Notes under the pieces: generated by a model
The model's database searches: none
What the model was told of the DNA's origin: nothing
Seen by the model: only the letters and a program-made list of their open reading frames with translations
Made by a program: the position numbers and the translations under genes
Assembly: GCF_011752815.1 (NCBI RefSeq)
Contig: NZ_VWWV01000005.1
Span: 1-64,000 of the forward strand
From: Enterobacter sp. Cy-643
GTDB taxonomy: Bacteria > Pseudomonadota > Gammaproteobacteria > Enterobacterales > Enterobacteriaceae
Reading direction: 5' to 3'
DNA length: 64,000 bases
Shown: one piece after another, positions 52,542 through 62,239 of the stretch
Position numbering within the stretch: the stretch's first letter is position 1
Layout: each line of letters starts with the position of its first letter

Positions 52542-53584
52542 TACGGTGCCGGGTAAGTATAGATGCGATGCACCGCTTCAATCTCCTCAATCACCTCTTC
52601 GCTTAGTGTCAAATGCAGGCTTTCAAGGTTGGTTTTCAGCTGTTCCAGCGTCGTGGCGCCGAGCAGTGTGCTGGCCACAAACGGCTGACGGCGAACGAAG
52701 GCCAGTGCCATTTGCGCCGGGTCGAGATTATGGCGTTGAGCTATTTCTACGTAGGCCGCAACGGCTTTTTGCGACTGCTCGCCGCTGTAACGCGTGAAGC
52801 GGCTAAACAGCGTGTTGCGAGCGCTCGCCGGTTTGGCCCCGTTAAGGTATTTACCCGACAGCACGCCAAAGGCCAGGCAGGAATAAGCGAGCAGCTCAAC
52901 GCCTTCGTGCTGGCTAATCTCTGACAGGCCAACTTCAAAGCTGCGGTTCAACAGGCTGTAAGGGTTTTGAATGGTCACGATGCGCGGCAGGTCGTGTTTT
53001 TCGGCAAGCTGCAGATAGCGCATTACGCCCCACGGCGTTTCGTTTGAGACGCCGATATAGCGAATTTTCCCGGCACGCTGGCACTCGGTCAGCGCTTCAA
53101 GGGTTTCCAGCAGCGTTACCGGCAGGGAGGTCGTGTCGCTCCAGGTGTAGCCGAGTTTGCCAAACATGTTGGTCTGACGCTGCGGCCAGTGAACCTGGTA
53201 GAGGTCGAGGTAATCGGTTTGCAGGCGTTTGAGGCTGGCATCCAGCGCTTCGCGGATGTTTTTCCGATCGAGGATCTGGTTTGGGCGGATGCCCGCGTCG
53301 TTGTTGCGGGTGGGGCCAGTGACTTTGGAAGCAACAACCAGTTTTTCGCGGTTGCCGCGGGCTTTAAGCCAGCTGCCGACATAGCTCTCGGTTAAGCCCT
53401 GGGTTTCCGGGCGTGGCGGCACCGGGTACATTTCTGCCACATCAATCAGATTAACGCCCTGACTGACGGCATAATCGAGCTGTTGGTGGGCATCGGCCTC
53501 GCTGTTTTGTTCACCAAAGGTCATGGTTCCCAGCCCCAGCGTGCTGACTTCAAGTGAACTGTGGGGGATACGGTGATAGTGCAT
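52541..53584 (-). CDS. tas: Aldo/keto reductase Tas
   Basis: The 347-aa protein matches E. coli Tas (MHYHRIPHSSLEVSTLGLGT, DVAEMYPVPPRPETQGLTE, QTDYLDLYQVHWPQR). Tas suppresses starvation and tyrosine-auxotrophy phenotypes in E. coli; the physiological substrate is not settled. It is a single-gene unit convergent with lplT. Confidence 0.95.
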   Translation of the reverse strand: MHYHRIPHSSLEVSTLGLGTMTFGEQNSEADAHQQLDYAVSQGVNLIDVAEMYPVPPRPETQGLTESYVGSWLKARGNREKLVVASKVTGPTRNNDAGIRPNQILDRKNIREALDASLKRLQTDYLDLYQVHWPQRQTNMFGKLGYTWSDTTSLPVTLLETLEALTECQRAGKIRYIGVSNETPWGVMRYLQLAEKHDLPRIVTIQNPYSLLNRSFEVGLSEISQHEGVELLAYSCLAFGVLSGKYLNGAKPASARNTLFSRFTRYSGEQSQKAVAAYVEIAQRHNLDPAQMALAFVRRQPFVASTLLGATTLEQLKTNLESLHLTLSEEVIEEIEAVHRIYTYPAP

Positions 53585-53726
53585 AGCCGGCTTCCTGTTG
53601 TTCTTTTGACTCGTCAGGCATCGTTACCCGACAAAAGGTCTATAAACATGGCAGAGGCAGGCGCAAAGCGAAAGAGGGGAAAGTAAGAAAAATCATCAGG
53701 CCAGCCCTGGGGCCGACCCTGCGAGA

Positions 53727-53945
53727 TTAGCGCTCAATAATCTGGGAAACGTCGTTACGGTTGATCTGCATTTCATTACCTTGCTGGTCACGATAGCTAA
53801 CCAGACCGGTATCTTCATCGACCTTCGGCTTGCCTTCGGTCAAAATCATTCGTCCATCTTTGGTGGCCATTACGTAGTCGCTGCTGCAGCCTGAAACGGC
53901 AAAGGCAAGACCAATGGCGGAGATTGCTACTGCCCATTTAGTCAT
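53727..53945 (-). CDS. ygdR: Small lipoprotein YgdR
   Basis: The 72-aa protein has a signal peptide with lipobox VSGC (cleavage before Cys20) and a DUF903 (YgdI/YgdR) domain with [20 protein letters not shown]. It is a small lipoprotein of unknown function, probably at the outer membrane since Ser follows the Cys. In E. coli ygdQ lies between mutH and ygdR; here only 158 bases separate them and ygdQ is absent. Confidence 0.93.
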   Translation of the reverse strand: MTKWAVAISAIGLAFAVSGCSSDYVMATKDGRMILTEGKPKVDEDTGLVSYRDQQGNEMQINRNDVSQIIER

Positions 53946-54103
53946 CGGTATGTTCCTCGTCAGGAAGGGATCTTGTTAATAAGTTTAGTAATAACCTGAT
54001 GAACAGGGGAAAGAAAGCGGTAAATTCTTAATAGGACGAGGAAAATGTAACATTCCCCGGAACTTACTGACACAACCCTGGATTTTATTCACTACAGCGG
54101 CTT

Positions 54104-54790
54104 TTAAAGCGTGAAGTGTCTTGCGAGAAGGGCTGCGGTGAAATTCTTCTTTAAGTAGAAGCCGCGAGGTAATGTGAGAATAGGTGAGCCGTCAGCGCCA
54201 ATGGCCTCTGTTAACGCCCGGCTGTTGGCGGCTTTTGGCCGCAGCTGCAGTACTTCGCCGTGACGGGCGGTAATGCGTTCCACCTGGCCCAGCACGATCA
54301 AATCCATCAATTCTTCCCAGTCCTGGCGCAGCTGCTGATCTTCTTCTTCTGAAGGGCTCCATAATAGCGGAGAGCCCACGTGCCGTTCGGCAAGCGGGAT
54401 CTGCCTTTCTCCTTCAACCGGGATCCACAGCACGCGCTTGAGCTTATGTCGTACATGACTGGTTTCCCATATAACGCCGCTATTGCCGGTTAACGGCGCG
54501 ACGCAGACGAAAGTGGTTTCCAGCGGACGGCCAAGGCTATCCACCGGGATCGTTTTCAACTCGATCCCGAGTGCGGCGAAATCTTGTTCGGGCTTGCTGC
54601 CCGCGCTGGCACCCAGCCATAGCTCGAGTAATACGCCAATCCAGCCCTTATCTCGCTTCAGGTCTTTCGGCGTCTTTAGGCCAGCGCAGGCTGCCAGTTC
54701 GCCCAGGGTATAACCGGCGACGCTTTGCGCCTGCTGAAGCAGCTCGGCTTCACTGCGTGGGGGCGTGATGAGCGGACGTATTGGTTGCAT
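54104..54790 (-). CDS. mutH: DNA mismatch repair endonuclease MutH
   Basis: The 228-aa protein nicks the unmethylated strand at hemimethylated GATC sites after MutS/MutL activation. The catalytic triad is visible in [15 protein letters not shown] (Asp, then Glu-Leu-Lys). The start matches MQPIRPL with good upstream spacing. It is divergent from rppH across the DARS2 region. Confidence 0.97.
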   Translation of the reverse strand: MQPIRPLITPPRSEAELLQQAQSVAGYTLGELAACAGLKTPKDLKRDKGWIGVLLELWLGASAGSKPEQDFAALGIELKTIPVDSLGRPLETTFVCVAPLTGNSGVIWETSHVRHKLKRVLWIPVEGERQIPLAERHVGSPLLWSPSEEEDQQLRQDWEELMDLIVLGQVERITARHGEVLQLRPKAANSRALTEAIGADGSPILTLPRGFYLKKNFTAALLARHFTL

Positions 54791-54939
54791 AACTCGTTGA
54801 TGTTTTTTTGGTTAAAAAATGAACGCACTTTGTGCACAGCGAAAGCTTAGTTTAATCTTCTGAGGATAAGATTAACAATATTCTGATTTCTAATGAATTT
54901 TTAAAGCCAGCGGTTGCGTTGCAGCAACATTAAAAAGGT

Positions 54940-55420
54940 TTTTCCAAATCTGGTCACTGGCAATGAACAGGATCTTACACCATGTTATCCACAGAAAAGT
55001 GGGATAACTGGGAATAAACGCGACTACTGGTTCCATTTACAGCCTTGACGGGGCGCTAAAATACAATTTATCGCCGATTTGTGCCTAACTTGTTTGCACA
55101 ATCTGTGGATAAAAACGACATTGTTCGATCTTTCATCAGCAGGCGATCTTCATATGTGACGATCATCACATTATGAAACTCGTGTGTCATTTTTATAGTA
55201 TTATGATTATGAAATTTAAAGGCTTTAATGTGTGACAGGATTGCTCCTAATTTTAGTTGTTCTGAGTTGTCCCGATGTAATTCGGTAGTTCTTCACAGTT
55301 ATATCCACAGAAAAAGTGAATAAAACCGCCGGTTTTTACTGTCCCCTGTTTATAACCCGGCTATCTTTTGTGAGTTATTCAAATGTTATTCCATGCAGGC
55401 GCCGCCGAGAGAGTGGTTTA
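54940..55420. promoter_or_regulatory. DARS2, DnaA-reactivating sequence
   Basis: In E. coli the DnaA-reactivating locus DARS2 lies in the mutH-rppH gap; the same 688-bp gap is found here. It holds a perfect DnaA box TTATCCACA at 54985-54993, a divergent weaker box (GTGGGATAA, 54999-55007) six bases away, a perfect reverse box TGTGGATAA at 55104-55112 and ATATCCACA at 55301-55309. AT-rich segments and several GATC sites lie between. The close pair at 54985-55007 looks like the DARS core; other boxes and A/T tracts may serve DnaA, IHF and Fis. Its role is to turn ADP-DnaA into ATP-DnaA. Confidence 0.85.
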
Positions 55421-55478
55421 CCGCCTGACACTTGTATGAAACAATCGATGCAATCTAAGTTTGTTTTGAGGTAGTCCG

Positions 55479-56009
55479 GTGATCGATGATGATGGCTACC
55501 GCCCCAACGTTGGGATCGTAATATGTAATCGGCAGGGACAGGTGATGTGGGCGCGACGTTTTGGCCAACATTCCTGGCAATTTCCCCAGGGGGGCATTAA
55601 TCCTGGCGAGTCCGCTGAACAGGCAATGTACCGGGAGCTTTTCGAAGAAGTTGGTTTACAAAGAAAAGATGTTCGCATTCTTGCCTCGACCCGAAACTGG
55701 TTGCGTTACAAATTACCTAAACGTTTGGTGCGTTGGGACACAAAGCCGGTTTGTATCGGCCAAAAACAAAAATGGTTTCTTTTGCAGTTGCTGAGCAGCG
55801 ACGGTGAGATCAACATGCAAACCAGCAGCACGCCGGAATTTGATGGCTGGCGCTGGGTCAGTTATTGGTATCCGGTCCGTCAGGTTGTTTCATTCAAGCG
55901 CGATGTCTATCGCCGGGTGATGAAAGAGTTTGCCAGCGTGGTGATGCCACTGCAGGAAGTTACGCCACCACGCAATAACTCGCCGGCATGGCGACGTAAA
56001 AGAGGTTAA
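55479..56009 (+). CDS. rppH: RNA pyrophosphohydrolase RppH
   Basis: The start GTG 55479 is followed by [19 protein letters not shown]. The Nudix box [23 protein letters not shown] is complete. RppH removes pyrophosphate from 5' ends of mRNA and so starts RNase E decay. The 176 aa equal the E. coli protein. ptsP follows after 12 bases, probably in one operon. Confidence 0.97.
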   Translation: MIDDDGYRPNVGIVICNRQGQVMWARRFGQHSWQFPQGGINPGESAEQAMYRELFEEVGLQRKDVRILASTRNWLRYKLPKRLVRWDTKPVCIGQKQKWFLLQLLSSDGEINMQTSSTPEFDGWRWVSYWYPVRQVVSFKRDVYRRVMKEFASVVMPLQEVTPPRNNSPAWRRKRG

Positions 56010-56021
56010 GTCACGCGAAAA

Positions 56022-58268
56022 ATGCTCACCCGTCTGCGAGAAATAGTCGAAAAGGTCGCCAGTGCCCCGCGCCTCAATGAGGCGCTGGACATTTTGGTGA
56101 CTGATATCTGCCTTGCGATGGATACCGAGGTTTGCTCGGTTTATCTCGCCGACCACGAGCGCCGTTGTTTTTACCTTATGGCGACTCGCGGGTTAAAGAA
56201 ACCGCGTGGTCGCACCGTCACGCTTGCCTTTGATGAAGGTATTGTTGGCCTGGTTGGGCGGCTCGCGGAGCCGATTAACCTTGCCGATGCGCAAAAACAC
56301 CCCAGCTTTAAATATGTGCCCGCCGTAAAAGAAGAGCGTTTTCGCGCGTTCCTCGGCGTGCCTATTATCCAGCGCCGTCAGCTTCTGGGAGTGCTGGTTG
56401 TCCAGCAGCGGGAACACCGGCAGTACGATGAGAGCGAAGAGTCTTTCCTCGTTACGCTGGCAACGCAGATGGCCGGGATATTATCGCAGTCTCAGTTAAC
56501 CGCCCTGTTTGGACAGTATCGCCAGACCCGTATCCGTGCGCTGCCTGCATCGCCTGGGGTAGCGATTGCTGAAGGCTGGATGGACACAACGGTCCCGCTG
56601 ATGGAGCAGGTTTTTGAAGCGTCGACCCTGGACACGGCGCTTGAGCGTGAGCGTTTGACCGCCGCGCTGGAAGAGGCTTCCGGGGAGTTCCGCCGCTACA
56701 GCAAGCGTTTTGCCGCCGGGGCTCAGAAAGAGACTGCGGCGATTTTCGATCTTTACTCTCACCTGTTGACCGACGCCCGCCTGCGGCGCGAGCTTTTTGC
56801 TGAGGTGGATAAAGGTCTGGTCGCTGAATGGGCCGTGAAAACGGTGGTGGAGAAGTTTGCTGAACAGTTTGCCAGCCTTTCAGATAGCTACCTGAAAGAG
56901 CGGGCGGGCGACCTCAGAGCGCTGGGACAACGCCTGTTGTTCCATCTCGACGATACGATTCAAAGCCCGAATACCTGGCCTGAGCGCTTTGTGCTGGTTG
57001 CCGACGAACTCTCAGCCACCACGCTTGCCGAACTGCCGCAAAATCGTCTGGCGGGTGTTGTGGTGCGCGATGGAGCGGCAAACTCTCATGCCGCCATTAT
57101 GGTCCGCGCGCTGGGTATCCCAACCGTCATGGGGGCCGACATTCAGCCATCGGCTCTGCATCGCCGTATGCTGATAGTGGACGGCTATCGCGGTGAATTG
57201 CTGGTGGATCCTGAGCCAGTTTTACTGCAGGAATACCAGCGCCTGGTGACCGAGGAGAACGAACTTAGTCGCCTGGCGGAAGATGATGTGGAGCAGCCCG
57301 CGGCGTTGAAAAGCGGCGAGCGGGTGCAGGTTATGCTTAATGCCGGGCTTAGTCCTGAGCACGAAGAAAAGCTTGGCAGTCGTATCGACGGTATCGGGCT
57401 GTATCGCACCGAAATCCCGTTTATGCTGCAAAGCGGTTTTCCGTCGGAAGAAGAGCAGGTTGCACAGTATCAGGGTATGTTGCAGATGTTTAACGACAAA
57501 CCTGTGACGCTGCGAACGCTGGATGTTGGGGCGGATAAACAGCTTCCGTATATGCCCATCAGCGAAGAGAACCCCTGCCTTGGCTGGCGAGGCATTCGTA
57601 TTACGCTCGATCAGCCTGAGATCTTTCTGATCCAGGTCCGCGCAATGCTTCGTGCGAATGCTGCCTCGGGGAATTTGAGTATCCTGTTGCCGATGATCAC
57701 TAGCATCGACGAGATCGACGATGCGCGCAGACTTATCGATCGCGCAGGCCGTGAAGTCGAAGAGGAATTAGGCTATCAGCTGCCGGCGTTTAGGCTTGGG
57801 GTGATGGTTGAAGTGCCTTCTATGGTGTTTATGCTTGGGCACCTGGCCGGACGCATTGATTTTATTTCCGTTGGTACAAACGATCTTACCCAGTATTTGC
57901 TTGCGGTTGACCGCAATAACACCCGGGTGGCTAGCCTTTACGATAGCCTGCATCCGGCGATGCTGCGCACGCTGAATCTGATTGCCCGCGAGGCGAATCG
58001 TTATGACATCGACCTGTGCCTGTGCGGTGAAATGGCCGGTGACCCGATGTGCGTCGCGATTCTTGTGGGCATGGGTTACCGTCATCTTTCAATGAACGGC
58101 CGTTCCGTCGCACGTATCAAATACCTGTTACGCCATATTCAGCTTGAAGAGGCTGAAGTGCTCGCTCAGCGTAGCCTTGAGGCTCAAATGGCGACGGAAG
58201 TACGCCACCAGGTAGCGGCCTTTATGGAGCGTCGGGGCATGGGCGGCCTGATTCGCGGTGGGCGTTGA
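56022..58268 (+). CDS. ptsP: Enzyme I-Ntr (PtsP)
   Basis: The 748-aa protein is the first phosphotransferase of the nitrogen PTS: N-terminal GAF domain (about 1-160), the phospho-histidine swivelling domain with DGAANSHAAIMVRALGIP and the PEP-binding barrel (GIGLYRTEIPFMLQ, FISVGTNDLTQYLLAVDRNN, LCGEMAGDP). It passes phosphate from PEP to NPr and EIIA-Ntr, which adjust potassium transport and nitrogen metabolism. It follows rppH with 12 bases between. Confidence 0.97.
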   Translation: MLTRLREIVEKVASAPRLNEALDILVTDICLAMDTEVCSVYLADHERRCFYLMATRGLKKPRGRTVTLAFDEGIVGLVGRLAEPINLADAQKHPSFKYVPAVKEERFRAFLGVPIIQRRQLLGVLVVQQREHRQYDESEESFLVTLATQMAGILSQSQLTALFGQYRQTRIRALPASPGVAIAEGWMDTTVPLMEQVFEASTLDTALERERLTAALEEASGEFRRYSKRFAAGAQKETAAIFDLYSHLLTDARLRRELFAEVDKGLVAEWAVKTVVEKFAEQFASLSDSYLKERAGDLRALGQRLLFHLDDTIQSPNTWPERFVLVADELSATTLAELPQNRLAGVVVRDGAANSHAAIMVRALGIPTVMGADIQPSALHRRMLIVDGYRGELLVDPEPVLLQEYQRLVTEENELSRLAEDDVEQPAALKSGERVQVMLNAGLSPEHEEKLGSRIDGIGLYRTEIPFMLQSGFPSEEEQVAQYQGMLQMFNDKPVTLRTLDVGADKQLPYMPISEENPCLGWRGIRITLDQPEIFLIQVRAMLRANAASGNLSILLPMITSIDEIDDARRLIDRAGREVEEELGYQLPAFRLGVMVEVPSMVFMLGHLAGRIDFISVGTNDLTQYLLAVDRNNTRVASLYDSLHPAMLRTLNLIAREANRYDIDLCLCGEMAGDPMCVAILVGMGYRHLSMNGRSVARIKYLLRHIQLEEAEVLAQRSLEAQMATEVRHQVAAFMERRGMGGLIRGGR

Positions 58269-58609
58269 TCCGTTTACACAGCCCCGGTATCGCCGGGACA
58301 TTATCCTCTGCTGACAACAAGGGAAAAAGCGTGGTTTTTCCCTTGTTGTGCTTTAACTGCCGTAGACCCGAAAGGGTTTTTCATATTCGTTTTTTTGATG
58401 CCTGGCGTTGATTAACTTTTCTTGATACGGCTTGCATTACCCTGAATGCCCCGGTATCAGCGGGACATTACACATCTTTTACAACTTCCGTAATCAATCA
58501 ATCTGGCTGTTTGTGCTATGATCCGCTGCTTTCGGAGCGCATCGAGAGCGGTGCGTACTTGCCACTCACCTTCTATTTTGGGTGAGGTAACAATAGCTTG
58601 TGGTGACAG
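58269..58609. other. ptsP-lgt gap: 14-bp hairpin and a duplicated motif
   Basis: CAACAAGGGAAAAA (58315-58328) and TTTTTCCCTTGTTG (58335-58348) are perfectly complementary around GCGTGG, a strong bidirectional hairpin. The motif CCCCGGTATC, then N2, then CGGGACATTA (23 bp in all), occurs at 58281-58303 and again at 58448-58470, 167 bp apart; the second copy overlaps the presumable lgt promoter region. No gene is seen. Confidence 0.6.
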
Positions 58610-59482
58610 ATGAATAGTGGCTATCTGCGTTTCCCTGAATTTGATCCGGTGCTTTTCTCCATCGGGCCGGTTTCCCTGCACTGGTACGGGCTCATGTACC
58701 TGGTCGGGTTCGTGTTTGCTATGTGGCTTGCCGGGCGCCGCGCCAGCCGTCCGGGCAGCGGCTGGACGAAAAATGAAGTAGAGAATCTGCTGTATGCTGG
58801 GTTCCTCGGCGTATTCCTGGGGGGGCGTCTGGGTTATGTCTTCTTCTACAATCTTCCGGTTTTCCTTGCCGACCCTCTCTACCTGTTCAAAGTCTGGGAC
58901 GGCGGCATGTCCTTCCACGGCGGCCTGATCGGCGTTATCTGCGTGATGATTTGGTTTGCGCGTCGTACCAAACGTACCTTCTTCCAGGTCTCTGATTTTA
59001 TTGCTCCGCTGATCCCGTTTGGTTTAGGGGCTGGCCGCCTCGGCAACTTCATCAATGGCGAACTGTGGGGCCGCGTTGACCCGAACTTCCGCTTTGCCAT
59101 GCTGTTCCCTGGCTCACGCAGCGAAGACGTTGGCCTGTTGGCTACGCACCCGGAATGGCAGTCGCTGTTCAATACTTACGGCGTACTGCCTCGCCATCCG
59201 TCTCAGCTTTATGAGCTGGCGCTGGAAGGGGTTGTCCTGTTCATCATCCTGAACCTGTTTATTCGTAAGCCTCGCCCTATGGGGTCCGTCTCTGGCCTGT
59301 TCCTGATTGGTTACGGTGCGTTCCGCATCATCGTGGAATTCTTCCGCCAGCCGGATGCGCAGTTCACCGGCACCTGGGTACAGTACATCAGCATGGGGCA
59401 GATCCTGTCGATTCCGATGATTGTTGCCGGTATCATTATGATGGTTTGGGCATACCGCCGTCCGCAGCAGCAACTTTCGTGA
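58610..59482 (+). CDS. lgt: Prolipoprotein diacylglyceryl transferase Lgt
   Basis: The 290-aa seven-helix inner-membrane enzyme transfers diacylglycerol from phosphatidylglycerol to the lipobox Cys of prolipoproteins. Signature residues are visible in [16 protein letters not shown] and [12 protein letters not shown], and the helix [19 protein letters not shown]. It is followed by thyA after six bases. Confidence 0.97.
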   Translation: MNSGYLRFPEFDPVLFSIGPVSLHWYGLMYLVGFVFAMWLAGRRASRPGSGWTKNEVENLLYAGFLGVFLGGRLGYVFFYNLPVFLADPLYLFKVWDGGMSFHGGLIGVICVMIWFARRTKRTFFQVSDFIAPLIPFGLGAGRLGNFINGELWGRVDPNFRFAMLFPGSRSEDVGLLATHPEWQSLFNTYGVLPRHPSQLYELALEGVVLFIILNLFIRKPRPMGSVSGLFLIGYGAFRIIVEFFRQPDAQFTGTWVQYISMGQILSIPMIVAGIIMMVWAYRRPQQQLS

Positions 59483-59488
59483 GGTGAC

Positions 59489-60283
59489 ATGAAACAGTAT
59501 CTTGATTTGATGAAAAAAGTGCTTGAAGAGGGCACGCCAAAAGCAGACCGCACCGGTACCGGTACGTTGTCGATTTTTGGGCATCAAATGCGCTTTAACC
59601 TGCAGGAAGGTTTCCCGCTGGTCACCACCAAAAAATGTCACCTGCGTTCGATCATTCATGAGCTGTTGTGGTTCCTCAATGGTGATACCAATATCGCGTA
59701 CCTGAAAGAAAACAAGGTGACGATTTGGGACGAATGGGCGGATGAAAACGGCGATCTCGGCCCGGTTTACGGCAAGCAGTGGCGTTCCTGGGCAACGCCT
59801 GATGGGCGCTATATCGACCAGTTAACTACCGTGCTCAATCAGCTGAAAAATGACCCCGATTCCCGACGTATTATTGTCTCTGCGTGGAACGTGGGCGAGC
59901 TGGATAAAATGGCGCTGGCTCCTTGCCACGCGTTTTTCCAGTTCTATGTGGCAGACGGCAAACTCTCTTGCCAGCTCTATCAGCGCTCTTGCGACATCTT
60001 CCTTGGCTTGCCGTTCAACATCGCCAGCTATGCGCTGCTGGTGCATATGATGGCGCAGCAGTGCGACCTGGAAGTGGGGGACTTTGTCTGGACCGGGGGC
60101 GATACGCACCTGTACAGTAATCACCTTGAGCAGACCCGCCTGCAGCTCACCCGTGAGCCTCGCGCGCTGCCTAAGCTGGTTATCAAACGCAAGCCAGAGT
60201 CGCTGTTTGACTACCGTTTCGAAGACTTCGAGATTGAAGGCTACGATCCGCATCCGGCGATCAAAGCGCCTGTCGCCATTTAA
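59489..60283 (+). CDS. thyA: Thymidylate synthase
   Basis: The 264-aa enzyme makes dTMP from dUMP and methylene-THF. The catalytic Cys is in [12 protein letters not shown], and [20 protein letters not shown] and the dUMP-binding [17 protein letters not shown] are present. It starts six bases after lgt with a GAGGTG ribosome site inside the end of lgt. A terminator follows. Confidence 0.98.
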   Translation: MKQYLDLMKKVLEEGTPKADRTGTGTLSIFGHQMRFNLQEGFPLVTTKKCHLRSIIHELLWFLNGDTNIAYLKENKVTIWDEWADENGDLGPVYGKQWRSWATPDGRYIDQLTTVLNQLKNDPDSRRIIVSAWNVGELDKMALAPCHAFFQFYVADGKLSCQLYQRSCDIFLGLPFNIASYALLVHMMAQQCDLEVGDFVWTGGDTHLYSNHLEQTRLQLTREPRALPKLVIKRKPESLFDYRFEDFEIEGYDPHPAIKAPVAI

Positions 60284-60302
60284 CTTGTCGACAGAGTGAC
60301 AG

Positions 60303-60332
60303 AACCGGTGCCTGAGTGCGCCGGTTTTTTTT
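60303..60332 (+). terminator. Rho-independent terminator after thyA
   Basis: AACCGGTGC and GCGCCGGTT form the stem, followed by eight T. Confidence 0.88.
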
Positions 60333-60468
60333 GCCTCGGTTTTGCTTCTTCTGCATTGATTCCAGAGCGTATGCAACTCTCCGTAACGCCTTAATTATCT
60401 TCCGATATGTGTCGCATCATCCGATTTGCGAGCTGGCTGATTGAACCTCTGTGGCCCACACTCCTCCC

Positions 60469-60936
60469 ATGAAAATCAACCAACGTGGTTTTAGCGTTAT
60501 TGAAGTGATGGTGGTGATAGCCATTGTTGCTGTACTCAGCGCTGGTGGGCTTCACGGCTGGCACGAATGGCAGCAGAGAGTACAGCTGCGGCAAACGGCT
60601 CAGCAGCTGAGTCACTTCCTCTCGCGGCTAAGAAATGACGCCAACTGGCTCAACCAAAGCCATCTTTTGGCGTTGCACCAATTTGGGAAAAGCTGGTGCC
60701 TGACAAGCCGTGCCGTTGAAGAAAACTGTTCGGAAAACCCAGGCCTGATGTTTACGCCTGAGTTTGACGATATCACCGTGGAGGATATGACTGCCGGGTT
60801 AGGTTTCTACGGTATTCGCAACACTGCCTGGCCTGGCCACCTTATTTTGAAAAGTAAGGCCGGGCGCTGGAAGGTGACGCTATCTGTTTGGGGGCGAATC
60901 CGGCTATGTGAAATGTCCGGAGACAAGTCATGTTGA
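60469..60936 (+). CDS. ppdA: Prepilin peptidase-dependent protein A (minor pilin-like)
   Basis: The 155-aa protein from MKINQRGFSVIEVMVVIAIV has a short basic leader, the type IV prepilin cleavage site (G before F) and the Glu at position 5 after it. A hydrophobic helix follows. It is the first gene of the ppdA-ppdB-ygdB-ppdC cluster upstream of recC. A GTG start six codons earlier is possible but lacks a better site. Confidence 0.92.
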   Translation: MKINQRGFSVIEVMVVIAIVAVLSAGGLHGWHEWQQRVQLRQTAQQLSHFLSRLRNDANWLNQSHLLALHQFGKSWCLTSRAVEENCSENPGLMFTPEFDDITVEDMTAGLGFYGIRNTAWPGHLILKSKAGRWKVTLSVWGRIRLCEMSGDKSC

Positions 60937-61490
60937 TCGCCCAGAGAGGGTTTACGTTACTCGAAACGCTTATTGCGATGGCACTGAGCAGTGCGCTGTT
61001 GCTTGGTTCCTCAAGGCTATTCCCCGCTTTGCAGGGAGAGGTTTTGCGCCAGTACAGCTACGTTGCCCAGCAGGAGGCACTTTGGCAGATGGCTTTCACC
61101 GTTGGTAAAAATTTGCAGCGTGCGGGTTATTGTCGCGGGCAGTGTCAGGGGGAGGCCGTAAAGCTTATGAACGGCGGGAGCTGTGTGGTATTGCAGTGGG
61201 ATGCTAACGGTAATGGCCGGTGGGACTCGGCCGCTGGTAGCCAAAATGAACAAACGGGGTATCGCTTACGGAACGGCAGCCTGGAGACCCAAAAGGGCGT
61301 AGAGCATTGTGAAGGTATCGGTTGGGAAAGAATGTCTGACCCTACGCAATTGGTGGTGCAGCATTTTTCCGTGATTCGCCAGAATCGCAAAACCGCCAGG
61401 CCTTTATTCCTCATTAGTCTTGCTGCGCATCTGAAGCAAGGTGGGCGCCCTGTAGAGCTTAGCTATACGGTGAGTGGAGAGAATTTATGA
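60930..61490 (+). CDS. ppdB: Prepilin peptidase-dependent protein B (minor pilin-like)
   Basis: The 186-aa protein begins MLIAQRGFTLLETLIAMALS, a type IV prepilin signal (QRG/FTLLE), followed by a PilW-like soluble domain with cysteines in AGYCRGQC. It overlaps ppdA by 7 bases and ygdB by 4 bases, so the cluster is translationally coupled. Confidence 0.92.
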   Translation: MLIAQRGFTLLETLIAMALSSALLLGSSRLFPALQGEVLRQYSYVAQQEALWQMAFTVGKNLQRAGYCRGQCQGEAVKLMNGGSCVVLQWDANGNGRWDSAAGSQNEQTGYRLRNGSLETQKGVEHCEGIGWERMSDPTQLVVQHFSVIRQNRKTARPLFLISLAAHLKQGGRPVELSYTVSGENL

Positions 61491-61909
61491 GCGGCAAGCA
61501 AGAGAAAGGGAGTACCTCTTTGCTAATGGTGTTGATGCTGTTCGCGGTTGGCTCCCTGATGCTGAGTGGGCTGTCCCGGCAACTTGGCGCCCAGCGCTTT
61601 GAGGTTGCTGCCGAAATTCAGTTTATTAAAAATCAAACTGCTGCAAGGTCTGCTCTGGCGTGGGGCGAAAACCAAAACTGGCACCCCCAGAGAACCTGGC
61701 AATGTCAGTTTGAATCGAGTAATCAGTGGCACGCCTGCCTGCATCTAACTGACAAAGGAGAGGCCTTACTTGCTGCTTCCGGTCCTGCGCTAGCGTTCAC
61801 ATTGTGGCGCTGGGGGGGACTTCAGGGGAACAAATTAGCAGCTTCGGCGCAGGGCTGGCTAGATTTTTGCCCATTATTGGATGATGACTTATGCAAACTG
61901 CCTCTTTAG
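61487..61909 (+). CDS. ygdB: YgdB, minor pilin-like protein
   Basis: The 140-aa DUF2509 protein has a hydrophobic helix near its N-terminus (STSLLMVLMLFAVGSLMLSG) after a short basic KQEKG, like a prepilin, and pairs CQF...CLH and CPLLDDDLCK. Its end overlaps ppdC by 19 bases. Confidence 0.9.
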   Translation: MSGKQEKGSTSLLMVLMLFAVGSLMLSGLSRQLGAQRFEVAAEIQFIKNQTAARSALAWGENQNWHPQRTWQCQFESSNQWHACLHLTDKGEALLAASGPALAFTLWRWGGLQGNKLAASAQGWLDFCPLLDDDLCKLPL

Positions 61910-62232
61910 TCCCCCGGCAGGGCGGGTTCAGTCTCCCCGAGGTGCTGTTTGCTTTGGCGCTGTTTGCGATTGTGATGACGGCTCTGCTGGGATACCACCG
62001 CGTATTGCAGCAGGGGTTCACCAGCCAATGGCAGCTAAGGCAGCTCTGGCGCGTGGTTCGTGAGCAGACTGAGCCAGAGGTTCCGCCACTTTCTGATGCA
62101 TGGAATGTACATCGACAGCAGACATCGTCTTTGGGATGTGTCAGCATCGACGTTACTGTAACAAGTCCAGAGGGCCGGATAGCGCAGCTTTCGCGGCTCG
62201 AGTGCCCACGGTCAGAACAACGTCAGGAGTAG
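61891..62232 (+). CDS. ppdC: Prepilin peptidase-dependent protein C (minor pilin-like)
   Basis: The 113-aa protein has the prepilin signal RQGGFSLPEVLFALALF and a short PilV-type remainder with two Cys. It ends 7 bases before recC. With ppdA, ppdB and ygdB it forms a minor-pseudopilin set whose role in enterobacteria is not established. Confidence 0.9.
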   Translation: MQTASLVPRQGGFSLPEVLFALALFAIVMTALLGYHRVLQQGFTSQWQLRQLWRVVREQTEPEVPPLSDAWNVHRQQTSSLGCVSIDVTVTSPEGRIAQLSRLECPRSEQRQE

Positions 62233-62239
62233 CGATTTC

